A stretch of DNA of 64,000 nucleotides. Source: an uncultured Bacteroidales bacterium. GTDB lineage: Bacteria > Bacteroidota > Bacteroidia > Bacteroidales > Paludibacteraceae. The stretch covers positions 1-64,000 of the forward strand of contig ONEG01000010.1 of the NCBI GenBank assembly GCA_900316845.1. Direction: 5' to 3'. Of the stretch, positions 8,837-17,205 are shown in pieces (within the stretch, counting starts at the first letter, position 1; each line of letters starts with the position of its first letter). The position numbers were made by a program, and so were the translations under genes. The notes beneath the pieces are model-generated. The model saw only the letters and a list, made by a program, of their open reading frames with translations, made no database searches and was not told the origin of the DNA.

Positions 8837-9572
8837 CTACGCGCAATACTTGTCCTGTTATATACGATGATAAATCAGAGGCTAAGAACAAACATGCATT
8901 CGCAATATCCGTGGTAGTACCGGCTTCCTTACTATCCGTAGCATTAACCGTCTCTGCTATCACCTCGTCTGTCATACTAGAAAGCATATCCGTTTGGGTT
9001 ATACCGGGAGCTATGGAATTAGCGTGGATATTTTTACTACCCAACTCCTCTGCCATGGCTTTTGTCGCACAAACCACTGACGCTTTGCTTGCTCCATAGA
9101 TAGAACGACCAGAGTTGCCATCCAATGCTGCTGATGACGCGATATTCACCACGTTACCTCCTCCTGTACGAAGCATCAACTTGATAATATACTGCGAGAA
9201 CAAATAAGGTGCTACAAAATTGACATCCATTGTGCGGCGAATCTGCTCCTCGTTCGACATTTGGAATAAGGCATTGTACGTGATGCCGGCATTATTCACC
9301 AAGATATCTATCTGACGTTGTGAACCACGAATCGTCTTAACCGCTTGCACAATTTGCTCCTTATCGGTTAACTCGAAATATACCGGTTCTACAATAACAC
9401 CATACTGCTCACTCAACGATTTACAATATGCTTCAAACTCATCAGTCTGCGTTCTTGCACATGCCCACACATTAGCTCCGTGCATTGCAAACACCTCTAC
9501 TACCTTGTGCCCTATACCACGTGCCGTTCCAGTCACAATGGCATTCTTACCTTCTAATAGCTTTTTCATCAT
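8823..9572 (-). CDS. Short-chain dehydrogenase/reductase, FabG-like
   Basis: Classical SDR. The NADP-binding TGTARGIG is near residue 15, the NNAGIT segment near 91, the active-site serine in VVNIASSAA near 140, and the catalytic pair in YGASK near 156. The C-terminal ITGQVLRVDGGM is typical of 3-oxoacyl-ACP reductases. It is a close paralogue of the next gene upstream and overlaps it by 4 nt. It probably reduces a 3-oxoacyl chain on one of the cluster's acyl carrier proteins. Confidence 0.85.
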   Translation of the reverse strand: MMKKLLEGKNAIVTGTARGIGHKVVEVFAMHGANVWACARTQTDEFEAYCKSLSEQYGVIVEPVYFELTDKEQIVQAVKTIRGSQRQIDILVNNAGITYNALFQMSNEEQIRRTMDVNFVAPYLFSQYIIKLMLRTGGGNVVNIASSAALDGNSGRSIYGASKASVVCATKAMAEELGSKNIHANSIAPGITQTDMLSSMTDEVIAETVNATDSKEAGTTTDIANACLFLASDLSSYITGQVLRVDGGM

Positions 9573-10312
9573 TTGATTCCTCCATCAATTCGTAAAACTT
9601 GTCCGGTAATATGGGTAGATAGATCAGAGACAAGGAAGGCTAACGTACTTGCCACCTCTTCCGGTTTACCAATACGTTTCAAGTCGGATATATTCAACTT
9701 CTCGTCAAGAACTTCTTGCGGCACAATCTTATTCATATCCGTGTCAATCACACCCGGTGCGATACAGTTCACACGGATACCTTTAGATGCCAACTCTTTG
9801 GAGAGTGTCTTCATCGCGCCAATCAACGCAGCCTTACTTGCCCCATAACTCAACTGACCAACGTTTCCATCAATGGCAGTAATGGAACTAACGAACACCA
9901 CGCTGCTCTTGTTCGGATTACGAAGCATTAGTTTGGTAATGGACTGAGTAAAATAGATCTGAGAAAAGAAATTCACTTCAAAGACACGGTGTAAATCATC
10001 CATCGAAACCATGTGGAAGATTGCATCTTTAGTCATACCGGCAATGTTAACTAATCCATCCACCGGCTGCCTGTCTTTCATAATCTCTTTCACTGCCGCT
10101 TTAATCTGCTCCTGATCAAGCAAATTAAAATACACCGGCCTCACCCATACGCCATTCTCCCGAGCGAGTTGCTGACAATGCGCTTCGAATTCATCCGATG
10201 GTTGCAGAGCACAAGCCCACACATTCGCATGGTTCTGTGCAAAATAATCCAACGTAGCACGTCCTATGCCTTGTATGGCTCCGGTGACTACTATGTTCTT
10301 TCCAGCAAGCAT
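9569..10312 (-). CDS. Short-chain dehydrogenase/reductase, FabG-like
   Basis: SDR with VTGAIQGIGRAT at the N-terminus, the active-site serine in VFVSSITA, the catalytic YGASK near residue 155, and the FabG-like C-terminus HITGQVLRIDGGIK. It is a tandem paralogue of the neighbouring reductase. Two reductases in a row suggest two successive keto reductions or different chain lengths. It begins 1 nt after the stop of the acyl carrier protein gene, so it is tightly coupled to it. Confidence 0.85.
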   Translation of the reverse strand: MLAGKNIVVTGAIQGIGRATLDYFAQNHANVWACALQPSDEFEAHCQQLARENGVWVRPVYFNLLDQEQIKAAVKEIMKDRQPVDGLVNIAGMTKDAIFHMVSMDDLHRVFEVNFFSQIYFTQSITKLMLRNPNKSSVVFVSSITAIDGNVGQLSYGASKAALIGAMKTLSKELASKGIRVNCIAPGVIDTDMNKIVPQEVLDEKLNISDLKRIGKPEEVASTLAFLVSDLSTHITGQVLRIDGGIK

Positions 10313-10313
10313 G

Positions 10314-10553
10314 TTAGAACTCTACTTCGTAGTTTTTAGCAAGTATCTCTTGTCCTTTCTCATAGGAGCTCAAATCGATGATGTCATCCGTTTCCATCAT
10401 GATGTCGAATGCATCTTCAAGATTAGCCACTAATGTCATGTGACCAACAGAGTCCCACGCATCAATGTCTTGATACTTCAAGCCCGCAAGCTTGTCTTCT
10501 GTAATTTCAAAGGTCTTACAAAAAACCTCATTGTACTTTTCTAAATTTGTCAT
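10314..10553 (-). CDS. Acyl carrier protein (first of two)
   Basis: A 79-aa acyl carrier protein. The phosphopantetheine-attachment serine is Ser35 in AWDSVGHM, followed by an acidic helix (LEDAFDIMMETDDII) that would contact ACP-dependent enzymes. It lies between the KAS III and reductase genes, so it probably holds the growing chain of a dedicated pathway rather than of bulk lipid synthesis. Confidence 0.88.
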   Translation of the reverse strand: MTNLEKYNEVFCKTFEITEDKLAGLKYQDIDAWDSVGHMTLVANLEDAFDIMMETDDIIDLSSYEKGQEILAKNYEVEF

Positions 10554-10566
10554 AATTGTATATATT

Positions 10567-11619
10567 TTAATATTCTATTAGTTCGTTTTTTAATTGATTA
10601 AATTGGATATGCGCTACTCCACACATCAGTCCTGTTCCAAATGCTACAGCCAGCACATTCTGTTTCTGAGTTGCAAATACTTCTGCGCACCGCGACACGA
10701 CACATAATGGAATAGACGCATTGCTCGTATTGCCGAATTCGTCCAAGCAAATAGGAGTTTTCTCGGCTTCAAATCCAGCTTTTTTACGGATTTTATCCAC
10801 AATATATTTATTAGCTTGATGACACAGGAAATAATCTATCGTGCGTGGATCTAATGCAAAATGCTCCATAAGTTGTTTAATCGTCTTAGATGGTGTTGAC
10901 AAACTAAAAGCAAATACATTCATTCCATTCATCACACAATCTATCGGACGATGCAGGTATCCATCTGCGCCTTGTTCAACCTTGAGCGAATTTTCATTGA
11001 ACGGAGCACGTGCGCCCCCTTCTTTGGTAATAATCTCGTTCCATCCGCTGGATATAGTCGCTATATTAAATTGCATCTCAGGCGCACCTTCCTTGTACTC
11101 CATTGCTGTTGCCGTTCCGGCATCTCCGAACAAAGGACGAGAAGATTTATCCAATGGATAATTCATTTTGGTAGACGTATCGCCTACTAACAAGAGTCCT
11201 CTTTTCATTTGTCCAGTTTGCAGAAATGTTCCCATAATGTACAATCCATACACCCATCCCGGACAACCACACGGAACATCAATCGCAAAACACGACTCCT
11301 TGAGACCTAACGAATTATGGATTACACAAGATGTCGTTGGTTGCAGGTAATCGCGATTAGTGGATACAAAAACTAAACAATCGATTGATTCTCTATCCCA
11401 CTCCATCATATCCATCAGACGTTCTGCTGCTTTGGTACACAAATCAGACGGAGTAGTATTGTCCAGAACCACTCTCTTTTGCTTCACTCCGGTCGAGTCG
11501 ATGATGCGTTTAGCTTCTTCCGGTTCAAAATTCGGCAAAGACATATTGTCCTCTACATTCTTTGGAACACATACCGTCAATCCGGAAACAGCCACATTAT
11601 GTATCGTATAAAATGCCAT
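10567..11619 (-). CDS. 3-oxoacyl-ACP synthase III (KAS III / FabH-like)
   Basis: Thiolase-fold condensing enzyme of the KAS III type, starting an acyl chain by condensing an acyl-CoA or aldehyde-derived unit with malonyl-ACP. The catalytic triad is visible: Cys119 in CGCPGWVYGL, His in FLCHQANKYI (about 268), and Asn in FGNTSNASIPL (about 298). Its 350 aa is a normal length. The gene lies between two acyl carrier proteins and two reductase groups. The set can start and extend a chain once, but has no dehydratase or enoyl reductase, so a short hydroxyacyl product is expected. Confidence 0.88.
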   Translation of the reverse strand: MAFYTIHNVAVSGLTVCVPKNVEDNMSLPNFEPEEAKRIIDSTGVKQKRVVLDNTTPSDLCTKAAERLMDMMEWDRESIDCLVFVSTNRDYLQPTTSCVIHNSLGLKESCFAIDVPCGCPGWVYGLYIMGTFLQTGQMKRGLLLVGDTSTKMNYPLDKSSRPLFGDAGTATAMEYKEGAPEMQFNIATISSGWNEIITKEGGARAPFNENSLKVEQGADGYLHRPIDCVMNGMNVFAFSLSTPSKTIKQLMEHFALDPRTIDYFLCHQANKYIVDKIRKKAGFEAEKTPICLDEFGNTSNASIPLCVVSRCAEVFATQKQNVLAVAFGTGLMCGVAHIQFNQLKNELIEY

Positions 11620-11625
11620 ATCCTA

Positions 11626-12375
11626 TCACTTCAAAGTCACACCACCATCTATTACCATATTCGTTCCGGTTACCCATGACGAAGCATCGCTCAGCAGATA
11701 AATCATCGCGTATGCTACATCGTTCGGTTCGCCATAGCGTCCCAATGGATAATGCTTCAAATCTTCTTTCAGTTGCTCTTCTGAAACAGAACCTGATTCC
11801 ATAATATTGGTATTTACCATTGCAGGACATACCGCATTCACTCGGATTCCCTTGGAAGCTAATTCCAAAGCTGCACAACGAATAAAAGCAGAAAGCGCTC
11901 CTTTAGATGCTGTGTACATACCATTGGCTACCGATGAAGAACCTATTCCCGCCATGGAACTTGTAAAAACTACGGATGAGTTCTTCGCTAACTTCTTCTT
12001 TTTCAGCAATCGTTGCAAAAGCATAATCGGTGCAACCGTATTCACATCCAATATAGATTGGAAATCATCTCGATTGATGAAATTGATTGGCAATAACTTC
12101 GTATAACCGGCATTATTGACAAGCGCATTGATTTCCGGCAACTGATCTACCATCTCGTTGATAGCACTGCTATCCGACAAGTCGCACAACAGCATTTGAT
12201 GCCCTTCTCCCTCTAATTGAGATAGGGTTTCTTGCAATCGTTCTGCATTGCGTGCGGTAATAATTAACTTAGCACTCATCTTGGAGCACTCAATCGCCGC
12301 TGCACGCCCTATTCCCGAACTTGCTCCGGTAATCAGTATCGTTTTACCTTCTAATGAAAATGGATTATATCCCAT
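11626..12375 (-). CDS. Short-chain dehydrogenase/reductase
   Basis: Third SDR of the cluster, clearly different from the other two. It has ITGASSGIGRAA at residues about 13-24, NNAGYTKL near 87, the active-site serine in VVFTSSMAGIG near 135, and YTASKGALSAF near 152. It ends WVTGTNMVIDGGVTLK. It overlaps the second acyl carrier protein gene by 1 nt and is followed 6 nt later by KAS III. Likely a ketoreductase of the same acyl pathway. Confidence 0.83.
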   Translation of the reverse strand: MGYNPFSLEGKTILITGASSGIGRAAAIECSKMSAKLIITARNAERLQETLSQLEGEGHQMLLCDLSDSSAINEMVDQLPEINALVNNAGYTKLLPINFINRDDFQSILDVNTVAPIMLLQRLLKKKKLAKNSSVVFTSSMAGIGSSSVANGMYTASKGALSAFIRCAALELASKGIRVNAVCPAMVNTNIMESGSVSEEQLKEDLKHYPLGRYGEPNDVAYAMIYLLSDASSWVTGTNMVIDGGVTLK

Positions 12376-12605
12376 TACTTTTTGCTCTTTACAATATTGT
12401 ACAAATCTTCAATTGTAACAGCAGCACGCATGTCATTACCCTTGATAGCTACATCGTACTCCTCATCTACCATAGCTATGATCGACAATGCAATCAGCGA
12501 TGAATACTCATCCAACTCGTGAAACACGGTTTGAGGGGTAAACACACTTTTATCGGTGTCTTCAAACTGCTCAGCAAAGTGAGCTACAAATTCATTCAAT
12601 TCCAT
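12375..12605 (-). CDS. Acyl carrier protein (second of two)
   Basis: A 76-aa acyl carrier protein with the attachment serine in the DEYSSLIAL motif (Ser36, aligned with the S of the usual DSL). It is diverged from the first carrier protein (Ser35 in AWDSVGHM). Two carriers in one cluster suggest that two acyl units are handled separately. Its stop overlaps the reductase start by 1 nt, and it begins 4 nt after the pseH stop, joining the acyl genes to the pse genes in one operon. Confidence 0.85.
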   Translation of the reverse strand: MELNEFVAHFAEQFEDTDKSVFTPQTVFHELDEYSSLIALSIIAMVDEEYDVAIKGNDMRAAVTIEDLYNIVKSKK

Positions 12606-12609
12606 AATT

Positions 12610-13173
12610 TTATTTTGTTTTAAATAATATTTTTCTTATTCGTTGCATCTTTGGACTTGGATTTAATGCTCTCTCACGAGTGATAACGTATTTGTGAACA
12701 TTATCCCCTACATACTCATCTACTTGAGTATAGCCGATTAACAGATTATAATCAATAGCACGTTTATTGTTATCTAATATGTAGATATAACAACCTTCAA
12801 GTTTCAACATGTCCCATATAAATTGACCCAAACACAGCCCTGCGCGCATGCCTACATCTGAATTAAGATACCCATCGTCATAAATATATTGTCCCGGTTC
12901 TCCTATCTTTTTCTCATAATTTATGCCCCTGATACATATAAGACCTATTGGCTTGTTTTGATATTCAACAATAAAGTAAAACTCAGTCTCAGATTGGCTC
13001 ACCTTTTGGAACCATTTCTCTTGCATCTCAGGAGATATATAATCTTGAGTTAGCATATATTGGCTGATTTTAGGATCATTACGCCAATTACGTACCATCT
13101 CTATCCTGTCGTGCGAAAGTCGACGCAAAGTAACGCCATATCCTGTCAAAGTCAAATTTGGGTCAAATTGCAT
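12610..13173 (-). CDS. pseH: PseH-like GNAT N-acetyltransferase
   Basis: GNAT-fold acyltransferase. In pseudaminic-acid synthesis PseH acetylates the 4-amino group of the UDP-sugar made by PseB and PseC. Seen: the family N-terminus LRRLSHDRIEMVRNWRNDPKI, the acetyl-CoA-binding region DVGMRAGLCLGQFIWDML near residue 110, and 187 aa in total. It sits 1 nt after pseG, as in many Pse clusters. Because the next genes encode acyl carrier proteins and a KAS III, the donor here might be an unusual acyl group instead of acetyl-CoA; this is speculative. Confidence 0.85.
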   Translation of the reverse strand: MQFDPNLTLTGYGVTLRRLSHDRIEMVRNWRNDPKISQYMLTQDYISPEMQEKWFQKVSQSETEFYFIVEYQNKPIGLICIRGINYEKKIGEPGQYIYDDGYLNSDVGMRAGLCLGQFIWDMLKLEGCYIYILDNNKRAIDYNLLIGYTQVDEYVGDNVHKYVITRERALNPSPKMQRIRKILFKTK

Positions 13174-13174
13174 A

Positions 13175-14116
13175 TTATAGTTGTTTAAAAATCGTAATAA
13201 ATCGATTAATTATCTCCATATCGTATATAGAGGGATTTAAATTGGTTTCATTAGGAATGGTTGTATCATCTATCAAATTCCCCAAAGGAAGGAATCTATG
13301 TTCGTTTATTGCTTGCTCATATCCAGCTTTTTGGTTTTCTACATACCAACCTGCATATACCTTAGTACCGCATGCCATTGCCTCCATGCAAATACTACTA
13401 GCAGAACATATGATCGCTTCTGCTTCCTGCAAAATGGTTGCCATCTGTTTCGCGGTTTGATTCTTCAATACTTGTATATTAGGATCATGCACAATTGTAT
13501 CTAAATACTGGTATCCATCCCCTACAATAGCATATATCTTGGATACTTTTTTTGTTTTTACTAGTAGGTTAATATATTTTGCTGTTAAATTATATGGATC
13601 GGAGCCTCCAAAACATACAACATAAACGCCTTTTTCGTGCTTTCCTTCTTCATGCTCTAAAAATGGTCGCCGTAACAACGCATATTCAGAGCCCAGGCAA
13701 TAGCGTGTATAAGGTTCGCCATCAAAATCTTCTAAAGTAGCTGCCCCATGATTTATGACAGCATCCGCCACATAGTGTTTATCATGCATATCGTCTATGC
13801 AAACCAACTTACATCCTTTGGCTTTGATAGCTTTCTGGTAGTCCGTCGTGAAGAAGTAGTTGTCTAATACCACTATCTCATCTCCATGCAGGTATTCCAA
13901 GAACTTGTCGAACTTTGTGTTGTCAGAGGGCAATGCAACTATTGGACAAACATCCTTCGCCTCATTAATCTGATATTCCGTAGGCGTTTGCGTAAACATC
14001 GTGCAATCGAAGTCCTGCTTCAGCATATCAGCCAAGGCTAAACTTCGGATGTAGTGACCATATCCTATATCCGGTCCGGCATCTGTACGAAAATATATTT
14101 TACGTTTGGTGGGCAT
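13175..14116 (-). CDS. pseG: PseG, UDP-sugar hydrolase of pseudaminic acid synthesis
   Basis: Hydrolyses UDP-2,4-diacetamido-2,4,6-trideoxy-altrose, releasing the free sugar for condensation by PseI. The N-terminal YFRTDAGPDIGYGHYIRSLA is the conserved family start. VVCFGGSDPYNLTAKY (about 150) and ICSASSICMEAMACG (about 237) are the GT-B-type donor-site motifs. 313 aa. The start lies 68 bp after the SIR2-STAND gene, the largest gap in this part of the operon. Confidence 0.88.
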   Translation of the reverse strand: MPTKRKIYFRTDAGPDIGYGHYIRSLALADMLKQDFDCTMFTQTPTEYQINEAKDVCPIVALPSDNTKFDKFLEYLHGDEIVVLDNYFFTTDYQKAIKAKGCKLVCIDDMHDKHYVADAVINHGAATLEDFDGEPYTRYCLGSEYALLRRPFLEHEEGKHEKGVYVVCFGGSDPYNLTAKYINLLVKTKKVSKIYAIVGDGYQYLDTIVHDPNIQVLKNQTAKQMATILQEAEAIICSASSICMEAMACGTKVYAGWYVENQKAGYEQAINEHRFLPLGNLIDDTTIPNETNLNPSIYDMEIINRFITIFKQL

Positions 14117-14184
14117 TAATTATGATAATTTTTCTTTATTTCAATTAAATGATTCGGAGTTGCAACTTACTAATATATATATCA

Positions 14185-16512
14185 TTATATATACTGCGAT
14201 ACCGTTTCTAATACTTGCTTCACTTCGATGTCCCACGCACTATGATTAATCTCACTACTTAACCATTCTTTTGCCTGTTGCATGTATGATATAGAAACCT
14301 CGTCTTGATACCGTTCAAAATATTGAATGGCCTGTTTACCAAATGTGATGGCATGGAAGCGTTTTCTTTTATCAGCCTTCATACATTTTTCAAGTATTCT
14401 CATACTAGTATCTAATTCCGCGCGTGCATTCAAATCCTTCCTATATATATTTGCGTTAAACAATATTATCGCGTGCGTATTGCGTATTGAGAAGTACTTA
14501 TCGTCTGTCATGTTCAAAGCACGGTCAATCCACTCAAAAGCATAGTCAAATTGCTGCTTTTGTGCGAGATATAGAGCTCCCTGTTGTAATACGTAGGGGT
14601 TATTTCTATCGTATACAAAAGCTTTTTCGTAAAATTCTTTTCCATCCACCCAGTTGGGAAATGCTTTCAATACTATACTTTTATCGAATGCGTATTTCCT
14701 AAAAATAGAATAGTCACAAATTCTATAACTGCCCACATTGTTCACAAGATTGGTTAATACAGAACATAGAATATTGCTAGAGCATGTATTAATAATTACT
14801 TCCGCTGCATATCGAGATCTCGGGTAATAGTAGTCCATATCTGCATATTTCTTGCCGTTGTCTATTGGCAAATAATCTTTTATGATATCATCAGCATCTT
14901 TTTTGAGTTCAAAAATATCTTTATAATCTACATCTTCATAAAGTCCTAAAAAATAATCGTAAGCTGTTTCGAAAGAAAGAGGCACATGGCAATTATGCAT
15001 GTATGCACAAAGAATTATAAATTCTGCAAGTACTTCATCTTCCATTTCTAATTTTCGAATTGCTTCCTTATACCTATCTCGGATATTAGGATAATCCACG
15101 TTTCGTATCACAAATTCAAAAATAGAATCTTTCCCATATAAAGATAGTTCATTTTCTATCTTCAAGTATTCACCTCGAATTGTTGATGGTAGTGCGTTAT
15201 ATATCCCTTGCAAATCTTGATTAGTGAGTTGAGTAACATTTATGACATTATATTTTTCATCATCCACTAAATGGGATATAATACTAAAGTTGTGACTTCT
15301 TTCTGCTGCCACAATTTTAATTGTTGGAGCATTCTCAAAGACATGCAATGCATCTATATTATCAGCAACGTTATCAATAAAAACAATCACGTTTTCATCC
15401 CCAATGATTTTTGTTAAAAATTCGGCTCGTTCCTTCGATATACTCTTAAAAAATAACTTCTGACCATGATGGTTTATCAAAAAAGCCACTTGCATTAAAA
15501 GGGTTGATTTTCCACACACAGGGGCACCTATAATAATCACATGCTTCAATTTATCATAAACGAGATTATTGATAATATTGAAATAATGCGTCTTATATAT
15601 TTGATTATTTATTATATCACACCACTCTGGAGAACTGCCGAGATAAAAATCCTTAATTGGACGTTGCACATTAACATCTTGAATTGAATGAGGAACAATA
15701 TCTGGTTGCAACAAGTCCAAGCGTTCTTTATCTACATGCTTATGCTCGATGTCCTTCTGTGTAAACTCTTTTATATACGTTAAAAATTCCTTAATATCCC
15801 CTTCAATGATACTGAATCCAGACAACTCAAAATACTCGCGATATTGAACATCTTCATTTCTCAACAACATCCACATTTCTTTTCTTGCGTTTTGAAATGT
15901 CTGATGTGAAGTAAGAGCCTGTATTACTGACGAATCATTATATCCATACCCCAAAAAGACTGTTGGTCTTGCTTCTATTTCCCGAGCCAAGAAACTCCAC
16001 AATCTTGGTGCATCATTATATATATTAGCAATGGATGCCACATCGAATATGTAGTTCTGAGGCTCCATGTCTACATATCCATGCAATGGCATATAATTTA
16101 TTGCTTGACTACTTTCTGCTGGTCCATTTAGATACTGATTATTAACATATTTCAATCCACCATCTTTTATTATTTTCGGGATAAGATTATCTATGTTTGT
16201 TGTAAAAACACTTTTAATATTTAAATTATTAATATTTTTATACAATGTATCATAAGTCCCCACATTAAAACGTTCGGTCAAATAACTATATAATTCTTGG
16301 CGATTAGTCGCCTGAATAATTGTAGACAACTGGGGCAATGAATAAGTTTTAGCTTTAGAAAATCTTTCAGCCAATTCATCACGCAATTCATTACCTAATG
16401 GCAAAGTACGTCCATTTTTATCTTGAGCTAGTATTGAAAAACCAGCACCTACAAAAAGATTAAAGCCAGTTTTAAGTGCCTGCTCAAGAGAATTTTTATT
16501 TGTAATATTCAT
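14185..16512 (-). CDS. SIR2-STAND-TPR protein (Avs5-like candidate defence gene)
   Basis: The N-terminal SIR2-like NADase domain has GAGFS at residues 22-26, TTNIDN at 104-109, His144 in PLHGYVD, and FLGYGYND near 186. A P-loop ATPase domain of STAND/NACHT type follows: Walker A GAPVCGKST at 329-337 and Walker B VIVFID at 375-380. The C-terminus (about 620-775) has helical TPR-like repeats (NPYVLQQGALYLAQKQQFDYA). SIR2-STAND proteins of the Avs5/AVAST type V kind sense phage proteins and deplete NAD. This one is shorter than typical Avs5. It starts 5 bp after the pseF stop, inside the pse operon, so it should be expressed with surface-sugar genes. AT-richer than its neighbours. The defence role is inferred from architecture. 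Confidence 0.8.
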   Translation of the reverse strand: MNITNKNSLEQALKTGFNLFVGAGFSILAQDKNGRTLPLGNELRDELAERFSKAKTYSLPQLSTIIQATNRQELYSYLTERFNVGTYDTLYKNINNLNIKSVFTTNIDNLIPKIIKDGGLKYVNNQYLNGPAESSQAINYMPLHGYVDMEPQNYIFDVASIANIYNDAPRLWSFLAREIEARPTVFLGYGYNDSSVIQALTSHQTFQNARKEMWMLLRNEDVQYREYFELSGFSIIEGDIKEFLTYIKEFTQKDIEHKHVDKERLDLLQPDIVPHSIQDVNVQRPIKDFYLGSSPEWCDIINNQIYKTHYFNIINNLVYDKLKHVIIIGAPVCGKSTLLMQVAFLINHHGQKLFFKSISKERAEFLTKIIGDENVIVFIDNVADNIDALHVFENAPTIKIVAAERSHNFSIISHLVDDEKYNVINVTQLTNQDLQGIYNALPSTIRGEYLKIENELSLYGKDSIFEFVIRNVDYPNIRDRYKEAIRKLEMEDEVLAEFIILCAYMHNCHVPLSFETAYDYFLGLYEDVDYKDIFELKKDADDIIKDYLPIDNGKKYADMDYYYPRSRYAAEVIINTCSSNILCSVLTNLVNNVGSYRICDYSIFRKYAFDKSIVLKAFPNWVDGKEFYEKAFVYDRNNPYVLQQGALYLAQKQQFDYAFEWIDRALNMTDDKYFSIRNTHAIILFNANIYRKDLNARAELDTSMRILEKCMKADKRKRFHAITFGKQAIQYFERYQDEVSISYMQQAKEWLSSEINHSAWDIEVKQVLETVSQYI

Positions 16513-16517
16513 AACAC

Positions 16518-17198
16518 TTATTTTATATGTAGCAACTTATATTTCATTTCTGCGAGTTTCCAATCCGTCTCTGTATCGATATCTTGTACTCGATCTTCGG
16601 AGACTATAATTGCTCCTATTTTACCGGATGCCAATGTTCCTTGCTGCAACTTATACCAATAGAAAGTGCCTGTATCATGATACTCCTTTGGTAAATCCTG
16701 CGAACGGCTATTCTCATATTCCGGCCAATGACGTTTCATAGAGCCGTCTTCTGCTACATCCAAGCAACGCCATATCGGGTAGGAGAATTGTACCACCGGA
16801 TACACACATGCAAAGTCTCCTTGCGATAGACGATTATAGGCATCAACGATATCTTGCGATGCAATAAGAGGTGCAGTAGCATAGATACAGCAAAGGTTAT
16901 CAAAAACTTGTCCACGTTCCTTATACTCCGACAACACTTCGTTCAGCACGTCCGCTGTTGTTGCAAAATCATTTGCTGTTTCCGCACTACGCATAAAGGG
17001 GACAGATGCACCATATTGCTTGGCTATAGCTGCAATCTCTTGGTCATCCGTTGAGACCATCACTTCATCGAAAAGTCCAGTTTTTAGAGCTGCCTCTATC
17101 GAATATGCAATAATGGGCTTTCCTAAAAAGTCCTTTACATTCTTACGTGGAATACGTTTACTTCCTCCGCGTGCTGGTATAATACATAAGTTTTTCAT
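16518..17198 (-). CDS. pseF: PseF, CMP-pseudaminic acid synthetase
   Basis: Nucleotidyltransferase that activates pseudaminic acid with CTP. The start is set at the Met of MKNLCIIPARGGSKRIPRKN, because the CTP-binding motif PARGGSKRI belongs at the very N-terminus; an upstream in-frame extension would overlap pseC. Also visible: LFDEVMVSTDDQEIA, YATAPLIASQDI and a C-terminal DIDTETDWKLAE typical of CMP-sialate and CMP-Pse synthetases. About 226 aa, normal. It begins 7 nt after the pseC stop. Confidence 0.88.
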   Translation of the reverse strand: MKNLCIIPARGGSKRIPRKNVKDFLGKPIIAYSIEAALKTGLFDEVMVSTDDQEIAAIAKQYGASVPFMRSAETANDFATTADVLNEVLSEYKERGQVFDNLCCIYATAPLIASQDIVDAYNRLSQGDFACVYPVVQFSYPIWRCLDVAEDGSMKRHWPEYENSRSQDLPKEYHDTGTFYWYKLQQGTLASGKIGAIIVSEDRVQDIDTETDWKLAEMKYKLLHIK

Positions 17199-17205
17199 TT
17201 GTCGC

